From Comamonadaceae bacterium G21597-S1 (GTDB lineage Bacteria; Pseudomonadota; Gammaproteobacteria; Burkholderiales; Burkholderiaceae_C): 64,000 nucleotides of DNA. How positions within the stretch are numbered: position 1 is the stretch's first letter; the number at the start of each line of letters is the position of its first letter. Shown piece by piece: positions 16,840-28,063 of the stretch. The position numbers were made by a program, and so were the translations under genes. A model generated the notes under the pieces. That model was not told the DNA's origin and made no database searches. It saw nothing but the letters and a program-made list of their open reading frames with translations. The stretch is taken from NCBI GenBank assembly GCA_027214345.1, contig JAPWHR010000004.1:380001-444000 (forward strand), in the 5' to 3' direction.

Positions 16840-17970
16840 TCAGCGGGGGTAGATCGCCCCCAGTACACGGGCGCCTTGGGCGCCCGTGACGCTTTTGAGG
16901 CTGCCGGTTTCCCGCAACATGGCCTTGTATGCCAGCCACGCAAAGGCCGTGGCCTCGACCTGCAGCGGCGGCAGGCCATGGTCGGCCGACGACTGCACCC
17001 GCGCCGCGGGCAAGGCGTGCTGCAGGCGCCGCATCAGGCTCGGGTTCAGGGCGCCGCCCCCACACACGACCAGCAGGTCGGTTTGCGGCGCATGGCGCAG
17101 CACCGCCTCGGCGATTGTGCGGGCCGTGAAGGCGCACAAGGTGGCTTGCACGTCGGCCGCAGCCAGTTCGGCATGCTCGGCCAGGTGCGCCGACAACCAG
17201 TCGGGGTTGAACAGGTCGCGCCCGGTGCTCTTGGGCGGGGCCTTGGCCAGAAACGGTTCGGCCATCAGCCGACCGAGCAGCGGCGCGTGTACCGCGCCGG
17301 TATCGGCCCAGGCGCCGTCACGGTCGAAGGCTTGCCCGGTGTGGCGCTGGCACCAGAAATCCATCAGCGCATTGCCGGGGCCGCAGTCGAAACCCAGCAG
17401 CGGTGCCGGTACGCCGTCGTCGGCTGAGGCCGGCAACACCGTCAGGTTCGAGATGCCGCCGACATTGAGGATGCAGGCCTGGCGCGACAAGCGACCGAAC
17501 ACCTCGCGATGGAAGGCCGGCACCAGCGGGGCGCCCTGGCCGCCGGCCGCAAGGTCGCGGCTGCGGAAGTCGGCGACCACGTCGATTCCAGTGAGCTCGG
17601 CCAGCAGGGCCGGGTTGTTGAGCTGCACCGTATACCCGGTGCCGTCGAATTCCTGCGGGCGGTGGCGCACCGTCTGCCCGTGTGCGCCGATGGCGGTGAC
17701 GTCCTGCGGCTGGACGTTCACGGTAGCCAGCAAGCTGCGCACCACCTGGGCATAGGTGCGCACCAGGGTATTGGCGGCCAGCGCCGCACGATGGATTTCG
17801 TTGTCGCCGGGGCGGTTGAGCGAGAGCAGATCCGCGGCAAATGCGGGGTCGAACGGCGCGTAGCCGTGTTGCAGCACCACGGGAGCCGCGCGCGAGAAAT
17901 CGACCAGCACGCCGTCGACGCCGTCGAGCGAGGTGCCCGACATCAGGCCGATGAACAGGGGTTTGCCCAT
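16840..17970 (-). CDS. anmK: Anhydro-N-acetylmuramic acid kinase
   Basis: The 376-residue protein shows the AnmK signature LFIGLMSGTSLDGVDGVLVDF at the N-terminus, GAHGQTVRHRP (about residues 93-103) and VCGGGALNPSLMRRL near residue 315. The enzyme phosphorylates and opens 1,6-anhydro-MurNAc released from peptidoglycan, feeding cell-wall recycling. It lies 21 bp downstream of the M23 peptidase on the same strand, so a cell-wall degradation and recycling pair is likely. A 10-bp perfect hairpin (16866-16888) falls inside its last codons. Confidence 0.97.
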   Translation of the reverse strand: MGKPLFIGLMSGTSLDGVDGVLVDFSRAAPVVLQHGYAPFDPAFAADLLSLNRPGDNEIHRAALAANTLVRTYAQVVRSLLATVNVQPQDVTAIGAHGQTVRHRPQEFDGTGYTVQLNNPALLAELTGIDVVADFRSRDLAAGGQGAPLVPAFHREVFGRLSRQACILNVGGISNLTVLPASADDGVPAPLLGFDCGPGNALMDFWCQRHTGQAFDRDGAWADTGAVHAPLLGRLMAEPFLAKAPPKSTGRDLFNPDWLSAHLAEHAELAAADVQATLCAFTARTIAEAVLRHAPQTDLLVVCGGGALNPSLMRRLQHALPAARVQSSADHGLPPLQVEATAFAWLAYKAMLRETGSLKSVTGAQGARVLGAIYPR

Positions 17971-17991
17971 GCGGGGCCGGCGCGGGGCCGA

Positions 17992-19338
17992 TTATTCGAT
18001 GCTGACCTGGCCGATGGTCGCGGCCGCCGCCAGTTGCACCCGGGCCATCGATGCCTCGCGTGTGAATGCGGCCTTGGCACCGGCCGATACCGGAATGGCT
18101 TCGCTGTTCTGCGCAATGGTCAGTGGATCGACGTGGACGCCCTTGACCCGGAACTCGAAATGCAGATGGGGCCCGGTCGCCCAGCCGGTAGAGCCGACGG
18201 CGCCGATCTTCTGGCCTTGTTCGACCCGTTCGCCGCGCTTGACGAAGATCCGGCTCATGTGCGCGTAGACCGTCGTGTTCTGGTTGCGGTGGGCGACATG
18301 GACGACGTTGCCGTAACCGTTCTGCCAGCCGGCGAACTCGACCACGCCGTCGCCGACAGTGCGGATCGGGGTGCCGGTGGGTGATGCGTAGTCGACGCCC
18401 AGGTGCCGGCGCCATTCCTTCTTGATCGGGTGGAAACGCATCTTGAAGCCGCTCGAGACGCGGGAGAACTCCATCGGCGAGGCCAGGAAGCTGCGTCGCA
18501 TGCTCTGGCCGTCGAGCGTGTAGTAGCCGCCCTTGAGGTCGGGTTCCTTGAACCACATGGCCTGCAGTGTCTTGCCGTTGTTGACGAATTCGGTGGTCAG
18601 CACACGCCCGCTGCGCAGCGGCTCGCCGTCGCCTTCGAGCGTTTCGTAGACGATGGAGAAGCGGTCGCCCTTGCGCAAGGCGCGGTGAAAGTCGATGTCG
18701 CCGGAGAAGATCTCGGCGACCTGGATGGCGATGGAGTCGGGGATGCGGGCTTCGTCCGTGGCGGCAAACAGCGAAGACTGAATGACGCCGCTGACCAGGC
18801 GCGAAGACGCCACCAGCGGCGCGGTTTCGGTGCTGGAGACGAAGCCGCTGTCAGTCTTCTCGACCACCAGGCGCTTGAAGGTGCCGTTGTCGTCCGGGGC
18901 CCAGCGCGCCGTCAGGCGCAGCAGGCGGTTGTCGTCGGTGGCTTCGACCCGCACGTTGCGCCCGGCGCGGCCCAGCAGGGCCTGGCGCGCCATCGTGTCC
19001 TTGCGCAGATGCGCGGCGGCCTCGGGATCGGTGATGCCCAGGCGCTTGAGCAGGCTGTCGGCGCTGTCGCTGGAGCGGGTCAGGTCGGAGCGATACAGGC
19101 GCAGCGTGTGTTCGGCCAGCTCCTCGATCTGGGACTGCAGCGGCAACGACTCGACCGATTCGGTGACCTGGGAGACTTCAAGTTCGGAGGCGTCCGGCGC
19201 CAGCGACGCGATGGACAAGGAGCCGGCCCCGAGCAGCATGGCTGCGACGACTGCCGTGAGCCGCCGCGGGTGTTGCGCTATCGCGCGGCCTGCAGCGGTG
19301 CAGATTGCGCCCGCTACGGCAAGAGGTCCGTGAGTCAA
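17992..19338 (-). CDS. M23-family peptidoglycan metalloendopeptidase
   Basis: The 448-residue protein has an N-terminal membrane segment or signal anchor (about residues 25-48), a central OapA/LysM-like region and a C-terminal LytM domain. Zinc ligands are visible: HLGVDYASPTG (His and Asp, about residue 313) and GPHLHFEFR (HxH, about residue 392). It should cut peptide cross-links in peptidoglycan, as MepM does. It is divergent from tyrS and upstream of anmK. In Burkholderiales this tyrS/M23/anmK arrangement is standard. Confidence 0.95.
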   Translation of the reverse strand: MTHGPLAVAGAICTAAGRAIAQHPRRLTAVVAAMLLGAGSLSIASLAPDASELEVSQVTESVESLPLQSQIEELAEHTLRLYRSDLTRSSDSADSLLKRLGITDPEAAAHLRKDTMARQALLGRAGRNVRVEATDDNRLLRLTARWAPDDNGTFKRLVVEKTDSGFVSSTETAPLVASSRLVSGVIQSSLFAATDEARIPDSIAIQVAEIFSGDIDFHRALRKGDRFSIVYETLEGDGEPLRSGRVLTTEFVNNGKTLQAMWFKEPDLKGGYYTLDGQSMRRSFLASPMEFSRVSSGFKMRFHPIKKEWRRHLGVDYASPTGTPIRTVGDGVVEFAGWQNGYGNVVHVAHRNQNTTVYAHMSRIFVKRGERVEQGQKIGAVGSTGWATGPHLHFEFRVKGVHVDPLTIAQNSEAIPVSAGAKAAFTREASMARVQLAAAATIGQVSIE

Positions 19339-19479
19339 TTCGGGATTCCCAACGTATCGTGTTGTCAGCGACGACCAGGCACCACTGCGGTATTGTGTTC
19401 CTGGTGCGACATAGAATCGAGCGCCAGAAGAAGCCGGTATTGTATCGGCGCACCTTTGAAGTGCAAGTCAAAAAGCGAC

Positions 19480-20721
19480 ATGAACGTAACCACCCAGCCT
19501 GACTTTCCGGTGACCGATGAGGTCCGCGCAGCGCTCGCCGTCAGCCTGCGTGGCTGCGACGAATTGATCCCGCAAGAAGACTGGGTCCGCAAGCTGGCGC
19601 GCTCGCAGGCCACCGGCACGCCGCTGCGCATCAAGCTCGGGCTGGATCCGACCGCGCCCGACATCCACATCGGCCACACCGTGGTGCTCAACAAGATGCG
19701 CCAGCTGCAGGATCTCGGCCATACCGTGATCTTCCTGATCGGCGACTTCACCAGCATGATCGGCGACCCGTCGGGCCGCAATTCGACCCGTCCGCCGCTG
19801 ACCCGCGAGCAGATCGAGGCCAACGCCCAGACCTATTACCAGCAGGCCTCGATGGTGCTCGATCCCGCGCGCACCGAAATTCGTTACAACAGCGAATGGA
19901 GCGATCCGCTGGGAGCGCGCGGCATGATCGAGTTGGCCGCCCGTTACACGGTGGCGCGCATGATGGAGCGCGACGACTTCGCCAAGCGCTTCAAGGACGG
20001 GCGCTCGATCAGCGTGCACGAGTTCCTGTACCCGTTGATGCAGGGTTACGACAGCGTGGCGCTCAAGTCCGACCTGGAACTGGGTGGCACCGACCAGAAG
20101 TTCAACCTGCTGGTGGGGCGCCACCTGCAATCCGAATACGGCCAGGAGCCGCAGTGCATCCTGACCATGCCCTTGCTCGAGGGCCTGGACGGCGTGGACA
20201 AGATGTCCAAGAGCAAGAACAACTACATCGGCATCACCGAGGACGCCAACACCATGTTCGCCAAGGTGCTGAGCATCTCCGACGTGCTGATGTGGCGCTG
20301 GTACACCTTGCTGAGTTTCCGCACCGAGGCCGAGATTGCCGCGCTCAAGGCCGAGGTCGAAGGCGGCCGCAACCCGAAGGACGCCAAGGTGGCGCTGGCC
20401 CGCGAGATCACCACGCGGTTCCACTCGGCAGCCGCGGCCGATGCGGCCGAGCGCGACTTCGCGAACCGCGCGCAGGGCGGCATCCCCGACGACATCCTCA
20501 AACTGAGCCTGCCGCTCGAGGACGGCGCGCCGGTGGCCATCGGCAAGCTGCTCAAGCTCGCCGGACTCACGGCCTCGAGCGGCGAGGGCAACCGGCTGAT
20601 CGACGGCGGCGGCGTGCGGGTGGACTCGCAGCCCGTCTCCGACAAGGGGCTCAAGCTCGGTGCCGGGACCTATGTGGTGCAGGTCGGCAAACGCAAGTTC
20701 GTGCGGGTGACGCTGGCCTGA
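19480..20721 (+). CDS. tyrS: Tyrosyl-tRNA synthetase
   Basis: The 413-residue protein is a class I synthetase with HIGHTVVLNKM (HIGH motif, about residue 54) and KMSKSKNNYIGI (KMSKS, about residue 242), plus a C-terminal S4-like RNA-binding domain (LLKLAGLTASSGEGNRLIDGG). It charges tRNA-Tyr. The frame stays open far upstream because of the high GC content; the ATG at 19480 gives the normal TyrS length and N-terminus. Confidence 0.98.
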   Translation: MNVTTQPDFPVTDEVRAALAVSLRGCDELIPQEDWVRKLARSQATGTPLRIKLGLDPTAPDIHIGHTVVLNKMRQLQDLGHTVIFLIGDFTSMIGDPSGRNSTRPPLTREQIEANAQTYYQQASMVLDPARTEIRYNSEWSDPLGARGMIELAARYTVARMMERDDFAKRFKDGRSISVHEFLYPLMQGYDSVALKSDLELGGTDQKFNLLVGRHLQSEYGQEPQCILTMPLLEGLDGVDKMSKSKNNYIGITEDANTMFAKVLSISDVLMWRWYTLLSFRTEAEIAALKAEVEGGRNPKDAKVALAREITTRFHSAAAADAAERDFANRAQGGIPDDILKLSLPLEDGAPVAIGKLLKLAGLTASSGEGNRLIDGGGVRVDSQPVSDKGLKLGAGTYVVQVGKRKFVRVTLA

Positions 20722-20791
20722 GCCGGCGCCCCCGCCGCCGCGGCTGTCGCAACGATGTGTTGCTCGGTCGGTCCGTCGGTCAACCGGACCG

Positions 20792-21763
20792 TCAGTCCAG
20801 CAGCTGGCCGCAGGCACGGTCTCGGCCTTGCGCCTTGGCCGCGTACAACTGCTGGTCCGCCGTTTGCAGCAAGTCGCTGGCGTCGCCCCTGCCGGCCGAT
20901 GGCCGGGTACTGCACACGCCCAGGCTGACCGTGACGACCTGCGTGCCGCCGGCTTCGGCGTGTGGCAATGCCAGGGCGCAGATGGCCTCGCCCAGCTGGC
21001 GCGCGCAGTGCATCGCGCCGTCGAGATCGGTGTCCGGCAATATGCAGGCGAATTCCTCGCCACCGTAGCGGGCGACCAGGTCGGCGGGCCGCCGCGCGTT
21101 CTGCTGCAAGGACTGTCCGATCGTGCGCAGGCACTGGTCTCCCGACAGGTGCCCGTACCGGTCGTTGTAGCGCTTGAAGTGGTCGACGTCGAGCAGCACG
21201 ACGCTCAGCGTCGTGCCCTGGCGCATGGCCCGGCTCCATTCCTGCGTCAGCCGCTCGTCGAAGTGCCGCCGGTTGGCCACGCCGGTGAGCCCGTCGACGT
21301 ACACCCAGCGGCGCAGCAGATCCGATTGGGCCTTGAGCGTCAGGTGCGTCTTGACCCGGGCGCGCACGATGGCTGGATTGATCGGCTTGGAGATGAAGTC
21401 GACGGCTCCGGCTTCCAGGCCCCGGGTCTCGGCCGCTTCGTCGTTCTGGGCGGTGACGAAGATCACCGGGATGTCCCGCGTCAATGCGTCGGCCTTGAGG
21501 GTCTCGCACAATGCGTAGCCATCAATGTCCGGCATCATGATGTCGAGCAGGATCAGGTCGGGTGCTTGCTTCTCGCACACCTCCAGCGCCGCCCTGGCAT
21601 TGAGGGCCATCAGCACCTGGTGATCCTGGCTGAACGCCCGGTACAGGGTCTGGATGTTCGCGCTCTGGTCATCGACGATCAGCAGCACGGGCAGGCGCTC
21701 GCCGGTGGTATGGCCGGTATCGGTCAATGGCGAAAGGGTGGTCACAGGCAAGCTTGGCGTCAT
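20792..21763 (-). CDS. Response-regulator diguanylate cyclase (REC-GGDEF)
   Basis: From the ATG at 21763 the protein has 323 residues. A receiver domain (about residues 25-145) has the phosphoacceptor in DLILLDIMMPDIDG, and a GGDEF domain (about residues 165-320) has the active motif YGGEEFACILPD. An RxxD inhibitory site (RPAD) sits five residues before the motif, so product feedback is expected. It should make cyclic di-GMP when phosphorylated. The start codon overlaps the stop of the hybrid kinase gene by 4 bp (ATGA), so the kinase is the likely phosphodonor. Cyclic di-GMP often controls exopolysaccharide; a link with the eps cluster is possible but not shown. Confidence 0.94.
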   Translation of the reverse strand: MTPSLPVTTLSPLTDTGHTTGERLPVLLIVDDQSANIQTLYRAFSQDHQVLMALNARAALEVCEKQAPDLILLDIMMPDIDGYALCETLKADALTRDIPVIFVTAQNDEAAETRGLEAGAVDFISKPINPAIVRARVKTHLTLKAQSDLLRRWVYVDGLTGVANRRHFDERLTQEWSRAMRQGTTLSVVLLDVDHFKRYNDRYGHLSGDQCLRTIGQSLQQNARRPADLVARYGGEEFACILPDTDLDGAMHCARQLGEAICALALPHAEAGGTQVVTVSLGVCSTRPSAGRGDASDLLQTADQQLYAAKAQGRDRACGQLLD

Positions 21764-24700
21764 GGTGTCGGTGTGTCTCGCCACGCCTGGCACAGTCGCA
21801 GCGCGGCATCGAAGTCGAGTGTTTGGACCGCCGATTCCAGCGTCTGCAACCGGGTCATGGTGTCGGGGTCCAGACGCAGGCGCATGATGGCTGCCATCGT
21901 ATCGGTGGCCGCCATGTCCGATTGCTGCAGCTGCTCGGCCAGTTCCCGGTGCAGGCGGCGCAGCTGCATCATGCCGTCAGCGCCTTCGTCGTCATTGTCG
22001 GGCGCAGGCGTCGGCATTTCGTGCGCCATGGCGTCGCGCAAGGAACGCAGGCCGTCCAGGCTGACCGTGATGGCCTGCAGCGCCGGGGCGATCGTCCGTG
22101 TGATCGCCTCGGGCGTACTAACCTCGGCCAGCGATTGCTCGCAGTCTGCCAACGTGGCGGCAAGATGATGGGCGCCCATCGTCGCGACGGCGCCGCGCAG
22201 CGCGTGCAGTTGCTGGCGCGCTGCGTCCGCGTCGGCAACGTCGGCCGCCGCCCGCAGGCGGTCAGGGGTCGTGAGCAGATCCGCCTCGATGCCTCCGATC
22301 AGCTGGCGGTACAGGCGCAGGTCGCCCGCCAGGCGCCGCAACGCGGCTTCCGCGTCGATGCCGGCCTGCGCTGCCGCTGCGGTGATCGCCCGCGGCAATG
22401 GGGGCGGAGCATCCGGTTGCGGCTTCCGGGGTCGTTCCTCCGGTTCGGAAGGTTGCACGCGTCCGACGTGCTGTTGCAGCACCTGCACCAGATGGTCGAT
22501 GTCGAAAGGCTTGCCGATATGCTCGTCCATGCCGGCGGCCAGGCAGACTTCGCGATCGGTGGCCATGGCGTTGGCCGTCATCGCGATGATGGGCAGCGAC
22601 ACCTGTCCGAGTGTGTTGCGGATCCGGCCGGTCGCGGTGAGACCGTCCATCACCGGCATCTGCAGGTCCATCAGCACGGCGTCGAATGCCGATCGGGCGC
22701 CGGCCACGGCCTGCACCGCCGCCGCGCCGTCGCTGACGATCTCCACCTTCGCGCCTTCGTCCTCGAGCAGTTCGCGTGCCACCATCTGGTTGGTGGGGTT
22801 GTCCTCCGCGACCAGTAGCCGCATGCCGGCCAGCCTGCGCGCGGGGCGTGGCGGCGACGGGAGCATCTGCGGCTCTGGTTGCCGGCCGGAGGCTCGGAAC
22901 CGGTATACGGTGTCCCGCATCAGGGATGCCGTCACCGGTTTGACCAGCACGCCGTCGAAGGCCTGCGCCAGGCGCTGGCCGCGCTGCGCCAGTGTCTCGC
23001 GGCCATGCGGTGTCACCATCAGGATCAGCGTCAGCCTGGGAACCGGCAGGGCGCGAATCTGCCGGCAGGCCTGCCAAGCGTCCGTGTCCGGCATGTCCGA
23101 GTCCATCAGCACGACCTGCCAGGGTTGTCCGGCCGCCGCCGCCTCCGTGATCCGCTGGAATGCGTGCTCGAAACCGGTCGCCACGTCGACCGTCCAGCCC
23201 TGCGCGATGGCGAGCTCGCGCAGCAGGCTGCGCGCCGTCGCGTTGTCGTCCACCACGAGCACCCGCAGTGGTTCCGGCAATGCGGCGGGCGGGTTGCCTG
23301 CCGGCGCCTGTGTCGGCACCGTCAGCGGCACAGGCAGGGTGATGGTGAAATAGAAGCGGCTGCCCTGGTTCGGCGCGCTGTCGAGTTCAAGTTCCCCGCC
23401 CATCATGCCGACCAGGCGGCTGCTGATGGCCAGTCCCAGCCCGGTTCCGCCGAACCGGCGTGTCGTCGATGCCTCGGCCTGGGAAAACCCGCTGAAGATA
23501 TGTTCGTGCAAATCGCTCGCCACGCCGATACCCGAATCGCGCACGGCGAACGCCAGCGTGACCGTGTCGGCGTCGCGTGACTGAATCTTGACCGATACGA
23601 CGACCTCGCCCCGTTCGGTGAACTTGATCGCGTTGCCGCCCAGGTTGATCAGTACCTGCTGCAGCCGCAACATGTCGCCTTCGACGTACGACGGCAATGC
23701 GGCGTCGATGTCGAACAGCAGTTCGACCGGCTTGCGGCCCAGGTTGGCGGCCAGGATGACGGCCAGGTCGTGCATCAACTGGTCGATCTGGAACACCCGG
23801 GTTTCGAGCGCCAGCTTGCCGGACTCCACCTTGGAAATGTCGAGAATGTCATTGAGCAGGTCCAGCAGCGAACGTGCCGCTGTCTCCGTCTTGAGCGCGT
23901 AATCGGCCTGCCGTTCGTCCAGCTGCGTTCGGCGCAACAGGGTCAGCAGCCCCAGGATGGCGTTCATCGGCGTGCGAATCTCGTGGCTCATGTTGGCCAG
24001 GAACTGGCTCTTGGCGCGTGAGCCCGCCTGGGCTGCCTCGGCGGCGTTGACCTGTTCGGTGATGTCGATGCGAAAGCCCACCGTATGGCCATCGGGCAAG
24101 CGGCGTTCCACGACCCGCAGACTGCGTCCATCGTGCGTGACCTGTACCTGCTCGGAGTGGTCCCGCTGGTGCAGGGCCAGCCGCTCGGCAACCCATGCTT
24201 CTTCGCGGCTGCCGGCCTGCGGGAAATGGCCATGCCGCACTGCCAGGCGCAGCAGTTCCTCGAAGCGGATGCCGGGCACCACCTGTTGCGCCAGGTCGCC
24301 ATGCCACTCCCGGTACTTGTCGTTGCAGAACACCAGTCGGTCGTCCGGGTCGTACAGGACGACGGCTGCATCGATGGCCAGCCGCATCAGCCGGTCGGCC
24401 CGGCGCACTTCGGCTGCGGCACGTTTGGCCAGTGTCACGTCGACGGCCAATGCGACAAAGCCATGGACCACGCCGTCGCGAAGGTCCGGCACCAGATGCA
24501 CCATGGAATGCGTGGTCTGCCCGTCCGGTTGGCGCGTTTCGCTCTCGTAGCTCTGTACCCGGCCATCGAGCGCCTCGGCCACGTGCGGCCCCATGCTGGC
24601 CATCCTTTCCGGCCCGAGCAGCTCCGCGAAGCTATGTCCGATGCGGTCTTGCGCGGAACCGCCGAAAAAGTCGTAGGTTGCCTGGTTGGCGAACTTCAGC

Positions 24701-26976
24701 CGCTGGTGGCGGTCAAAATAGGCCAGCCGCCCGCCCATGTTCTCGATGACCAGGCGCATCAGGCTTTCGTTCTCGCGCAGCGCCAGCTCGGCCTGCTTGC
24801 GCTGGCTGATGTCCAGGTGGATGCCGGCCACCACCAATGGGTGGCCGTCGGCGGAACGCTCGAGCAGGCGGCCACGCTCCAGCACCCAGACCCAGTGACC
24901 GTCTTTGTGCAGGACGCGGCTTTCGCGTTCGTATCCTGCTGTCTCCCCGTTGAAATGCTGGTGCAGCAGCACCACGGCGCGTGCACGGTCATCCGGATGC
25001 ACCAGTTCGTGCCAGGTCGCGATCCGGGTGAAATCCAGCTCGTCGAGCGCGTAGCCGGCGATCGCTGCGCTGCGCGCGTTGACCCGCATCTGCCCGGTGG
25101 CCATGTTCCACTCCCAGGTCCCCGCATTGGTGCCCTCGATGATGTTGGCCAGCGTGCTGCGTTCGCGCGCCAGTTCCTGTTCGGCCAGCTTGCTGGCCGT
25201 GATGTCGATACGCATCGAGATGTATTTCTCGATGGATCCGTCGGCCCGGCTGAAGGGCGTGATGAAGGTCAGGACCCAATGCAGGCTGCCGTCCTTGGCC
25301 CGGTTGCAGACCTCGGCGCGCCAGGGCGTACCGGTCGAGATGGAGTCCCACATGTTCTTCCAGAACACCTCTCCATGCACGCCGGAGCCCAGGATGCGGT
25401 GGTTCTGCCCCAGCAATTCGTCGCGGTGGTAGCCCGTGATGGCGCAGAACGCGTCGTTCACCGCCGAGATGCGTCCGTCGGCGTCGGCCTCGGACACGAT
25501 GGCGTGCATGTCGAGCATGTTGAGCAAGGCCTGGTTGTCGCGCACGACCGCCTGCAATTGCTGTTGTGCCAGTCGCTGTTCGGTGACGTCGTTGCCGATC
25601 TCCATGAAACCCGTCAACTGGCCCTGGGCATCGCGCAAGGGCCGCAATTCGGTGTCGACCCAGTACTCGCGGCCATCCTTGCCGCGGTTGCGCATCTCGA
25701 CCCGACAGCCGACGCCGTCGCGTACCGATTCTGCCAACTGCTCGCGCGCGTGTGCCGCCATGCTGCCACTCCACAGCAGGTCACTCGGCCGCTGGCCCAG
25801 TACCTCGGCGTCCTCGTATCCGGTGGCGCGTGTGAATCCCTCGTTGATCCAGACGATTCTTTGGTCCACGTCCTGGATGCTTACCGCGTTCGACGTGTGC
25901 CGCACCACCTGGGCCAGCCGGTCGAGGTTCCGGGTCATGCCGTGCGCCAGGGCCTCGGCCCGGCGCCGGCCCGAGGCCTGCTGCCACACCAGCAGCGACA
26001 ACAAGGTGCTGACCAGCGAGCCGCCGAGAAACAGCAGCCACGACGGCAACTGGTCGATCTCGGCGTCGAATGCCGGCGTGCTGCGCATCCGCAGCGTCAT
26101 GTCGCGGTGCGAGATCGACAACGCCCGCGTGGTGCTGAGATAGGGTGGCTCGACCACCGCCGGTCGTTCCGTGTCGAGTTGCCCCACATGCACGGGCGCA
26201 TCCATGTTCGCGGTGTCGAACAATTCGAACTCCAACCGCCCGGCCAGTACGTCGTGAATGCCGTCGAGCAACTCCGACAGCACAATCGGCGCATACAGCA
26301 ATCCCAGCAACGCCTGCCGGCGTTCGTCCGGCGTCGTGGGACTGGTCCCGTTGCGGAACAGGGGAACGTAGAGCAGTGCACCCGACGAGCGCTTGTTGTC
26401 CTGGACCAGCACGATGTGGCCCGACAGCGTCGGCTGGCCGGTTTCGATGGCCCGTTCGGCGCCGCGCCGGCGCACCGGCTCGGAGCCGACGTCCAGGCCG
26501 AGCGCACCCGCATTCGGCCCGGCGGGCTCGATCAAACGGATCACGTAGAGGTCATCGTGGTCCTTCTCGGCCAGCTGGCGAACGGCGAAGCCCGGCGCGT
26601 CGTCCGCCCGCTCGCGCGCGATGAAGCCGTCCAGTTCGGGACGGGGCACGCGCTCGATCAGGCCGAAGCCGCGGACGCCCGGAAATTCCGTCTTGAGATT
26701 GCGGGACTCGACATAGGCCCGGAACTGGGCACGGTTGATTCGATCGTTCGCCGCATACATGCCCTTGGCGCCATTGAGTCCGTAGATCGTGAGGCCGAAA
26801 CGCAGCGTGATGGCCTCGACCACGCGATTGGCGGCACGGTCGAACTCCTCGTGCGCACGCGTGTCGATCTCCCGGTGCAGCCGGTAGGCGCCGGCGCCCG
26901 ATATGGCAATGCCCAGTACCAGCACACCCAGAGCCAGACCCCATTCCGAGCGCCATCGATTGTCCAGCCAGGCCAT
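21760..26976 (-). CDS. Large CHASE-PAS hybrid sensor histidine kinase with two REC domains and Hpt
   Basis: The 1738-residue membrane kinase has a signal-anchor segment (about 13-30), a periplasmic CHASE domain (about 60-290), a second membrane segment (about 312-332) and five PAS-type modules (about 350-475, 485-595, 605-725, 735-850, 860-975). These are followed by HisKA (H998 in [10 protein letters not shown]), HATPase ([15 protein letters not shown]), receiver 1 (D1292 in VLMDSDMPD), receiver 2 (D1437 in VLMDLQMP) and an Hpt domain (H1591 in LHALRG). It is thus a full phosphorelay in one chain. The CHASE domain implies an extracellular ligand, and the PAS array adds cytoplasmic sensing. 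The neighbouring diguanylate cyclase, coupled by ATGA, is the probable output. Confidence 0.95.
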   Translation of the reverse strand: MAWLDNRWRSEWGLALGVLVLGIAISGAGAYRLHREIDTRAHEEFDRAANRVVEAITLRFGLTIYGLNGAKGMYAANDRINRAQFRAYVESRNLKTEFPGVRGFGLIERVPRPELDGFIARERADDAPGFAVRQLAEKDHDDLYVIRLIEPAGPNAGALGLDVGSEPVRRRGAERAIETGQPTLSGHIVLVQDNKRSSGALLYVPLFRNGTSPTTPDERRQALLGLLYAPIVLSELLDGIHDVLAGRLEFELFDTANMDAPVHVGQLDTERPAVVEPPYLSTTRALSISHRDMTLRMRSTPAFDAEIDQLPSWLLFLGGSLVSTLLSLLVWQQASGRRRAEALAHGMTRNLDRLAQVVRHTSNAVSIQDVDQRIVWINEGFTRATGYEDAEVLGQRPSDLLWSGSMAAHAREQLAESVRDGVGCRVEMRNRGKDGREYWVDTELRPLRDAQGQLTGFMEIGNDVTEQRLAQQQLQAVVRDNQALLNMLDMHAIVSEADADGRISAVNDAFCAITGYHRDELLGQNHRILGSGVHGEVFWKNMWDSISTGTPWRAEVCNRAKDGSLHWVLTFITPFSRADGSIEKYISMRIDITASKLAEQELARERSTLANIIEGTNAGTWEWNMATGQMRVNARSAAIAGYALDELDFTRIATWHELVHPDDRARAVVLLHQHFNGETAGYERESRVLHKDGHWVWVLERGRLLERSADGHPLVVAGIHLDISQRKQAELALRENESLMRLVIENMGGRLAYFDRHQRLKFANQATYDFFGGSAQDRIGHSFAELLGPERMASMGPHVAEALDGRVQSYESETRQPDGQTTHSMVHLVPDLRDGVVHGFVALAVDVTLAKRAAAEVRRADRLMRLAIDAAVVLYDPDDRLVFCNDKYREWHGDLAQQVVPGIRFEELLRLAVRHGHFPQAGSREEAWVAERLALHQRDHSEQVQVTHDGRSLRVVERRLPDGHTVGFRIDITEQVNAAEAAQAGSRAKSQFLANMSHEIRTPMNAILGLLTLLRRTQLDERQADYALKTETAARSLLDLLNDILDISKVESGKLALETRVFQIDQLMHDLAVILAANLGRKPVELLFDIDAALPSYVEGDMLRLQQVLINLGGNAIKFTERGEVVVSVKIQSRDADTVTLAFAVRDSGIGVASDLHEHIFSGFSQAEASTTRRFGGTGLGLAISSRLVGMMGGELELDSAPNQGSRFYFTITLPVPLTVPTQAPAGNPPAALPEPLRVLVVDDNATARSLLRELAIAQGWTVDVATGFEHAFQRITEAAAAGQPWQVVLMDSDMPDTDAWQACRQIRALPVPRLTLILMVTPHGRETLAQRGQRLAQAFDGVLVKPVTASLMRDTVYRFRASGRQPEPQMLPSPPRPARRLAGMRLLVAEDNPTNQMVARELLEDEGAKVEIVSDGAAAVQAVAGARSAFDAVLMDLQMPVMDGLTATGRIRNTLGQVSLPIIAMTANAMATDREVCLAAGMDEHIGKPFDIDHLVQVLQQHVGRVQPSEPEERPRKPQPDAPPPLPRAITAAAAQAGIDAEAALRRLAGDLRLYRQLIGGIEADLLTTPDRLRAAADVADADAARQQLHALRGAVATMGAHHLAATLADCEQSLAEVSTPEAITRTIAPALQAITVSLDGLRSLRDAMAHEMPTPAPDNDDEGADGMMQLRRLHRELAEQLQQSDMAATDTMAAIMRLRLDPDTMTRLQTLESAVQTLDFDAALRLCQAWRDTPTP

Positions 26977-27148
26977 GTGTGTTTCGATCCTCGTGTCGTG
27001 CGCCCTGGCATGTGCTTCTGCGCAGCGCCAAGGACAATGCCAACGGCATTATCAGGGTCTGGCCGCCGGGCGCGACCGGGGCATGCGAATCCTTTACATA
27101 GCGGCGATGCCGGCGCGAACGGGTGGCGCCATCGCCGACAATGGCCGC

Positions 27149-28063
27149 ATGCGAATGCCGTCCAGCGATTTCCTGACACCCGAGCGCCTGTTGCGCATCT
27201 CGGTCGTGGTCGCGCTGGTGACGATCGTGCTCAAGACGCTGGCCTGGTACGTGACCGATTCGGTCGGCCTGCTGTCCGATGCGATGGAGTCGTTCGTCAA
27301 CCTGGCCAGCGCCTTGTTCGCGCTGACGATGGTGACGATCGCCAGGCGCCCGGCCGACGACGACCATCCGTACGGGCACCACAAGGCCGAATATTTCTCG
27401 TCCGGATTCGAGGGCCTGCTGATCATCGGCGCGGCCGGCGGCATCATCTGGGCCGCGATTCACCGCTTCTTCGATCCGCAGCCGCTGACCTCGGTCGGCT
27501 GGGGCCTGTCGCTGTCCATCGTCAGTTCGGTCTTCAATGGCCTGCTGGCCTGGGTCATGTTCGACGCCGCACGCAAGCACCGCTCGATCGCGCTGGAGGC
27601 CGACGGCAAGCACCTGATGACCGACGTCTGGACCTCGGTCGGCGTCGTCGTCGGCATCGGACTGGTCGCCGTCACGGACTGGTTGTGGCTCGACCCGCTG
27701 GTGGCGATCGGGGTGGCGGTCAACATCCTGCGCGAGGGTTTCCACCTGGTGTGGCGCTCGTCGCAGGGGTTGATGGACGAGGCGCTGGAGCCCGAGCTGC
27801 AGCAGCAGATCGAGGCCACGCTCAAGGAGTTCGACCACCACACGATCCGTTTCGATCATGTCAGCACCCGGCGCTCGGGCCAGCGGCGCTTCGTCGACCT
27901 GCACATGCACATGCCGGCCAGCTGGACGCTGGGCCGTGCCGCGGCGCTGCGCACGAGTGTGGAGCAGGCCTTGATGAGCGCCGTGCCGGGGCTGCGTGCC
28001 AGCATCCAGCTGTTGCCCAGCGACGTGGAAGCCCATTTCGACGACGAGAGGGACTTGATTTGA
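27149..28063 (+). CDS. Cation diffusion facilitator (CDF) divalent metal exporter
   Basis: The protein (304 residues from the ATG at 27149; another ATG two codons later) has six membrane segments and the CDF metal-site motifs: [11 protein letters not shown] (SDxxxS), [10 protein letters not shown], and [16 protein letters not shown] with the second aspartate/histidine pair. A cytoplasmic C-terminal domain follows (about residues 210-300). It should export Zn2+, Fe2+ or a similar ion by proton antiport; the metal cannot be assigned. It diverges from the hybrid kinase gene with about 170 bp between them, and its stop overlaps the dtd start by 4 bp. Confidence 0.93.
   Translation: MRMPSSDFLTPERLLRISVVVALVTIVLKTLAWYVTDSVGLLSDAMESFVNLASALFALTMVTIARRPADDDHPYGHHKAEYFSSGFEGLLIIGAAGGIIWAAIHRFFDPQPLTSVGWGLSLSIVSSVFNGLLAWVMFDAARKHRSIALEADGKHLMTDVWTSVGVVVGIGLVAVTDWLWLDPLVAIGVAVNILREGFHLVWRSSQGLMDEALEPELQQQIEATLKEFDHHTIRFDHVSTRRSGQRRFVDLHMHMPASWTLGRAAALRTSVEQALMSAVPGLRASIQLLPSDVEAHFDDERDLI

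Noticed and set aside
16866-16888. A 10-bp perfect hairpin at the 3' end of anmK
   Set aside because: It lies inside the reading frame and has no T run, so it is not called a terminator.
18403-19479. An in-frame extension of tyrS far upstream
   Set aside because: It lies antisense to the M23 peptidase and has no TyrS-like sequence; the ATG at 19480 gives the normal protein.
20771-20795. Bidirectional terminator between tyrS and the diguanylate cyclase gene
   Set aside because: An imperfect stem (GGTCCG/CGGACC) is present but it has no T run and enters the cyclase coding end.
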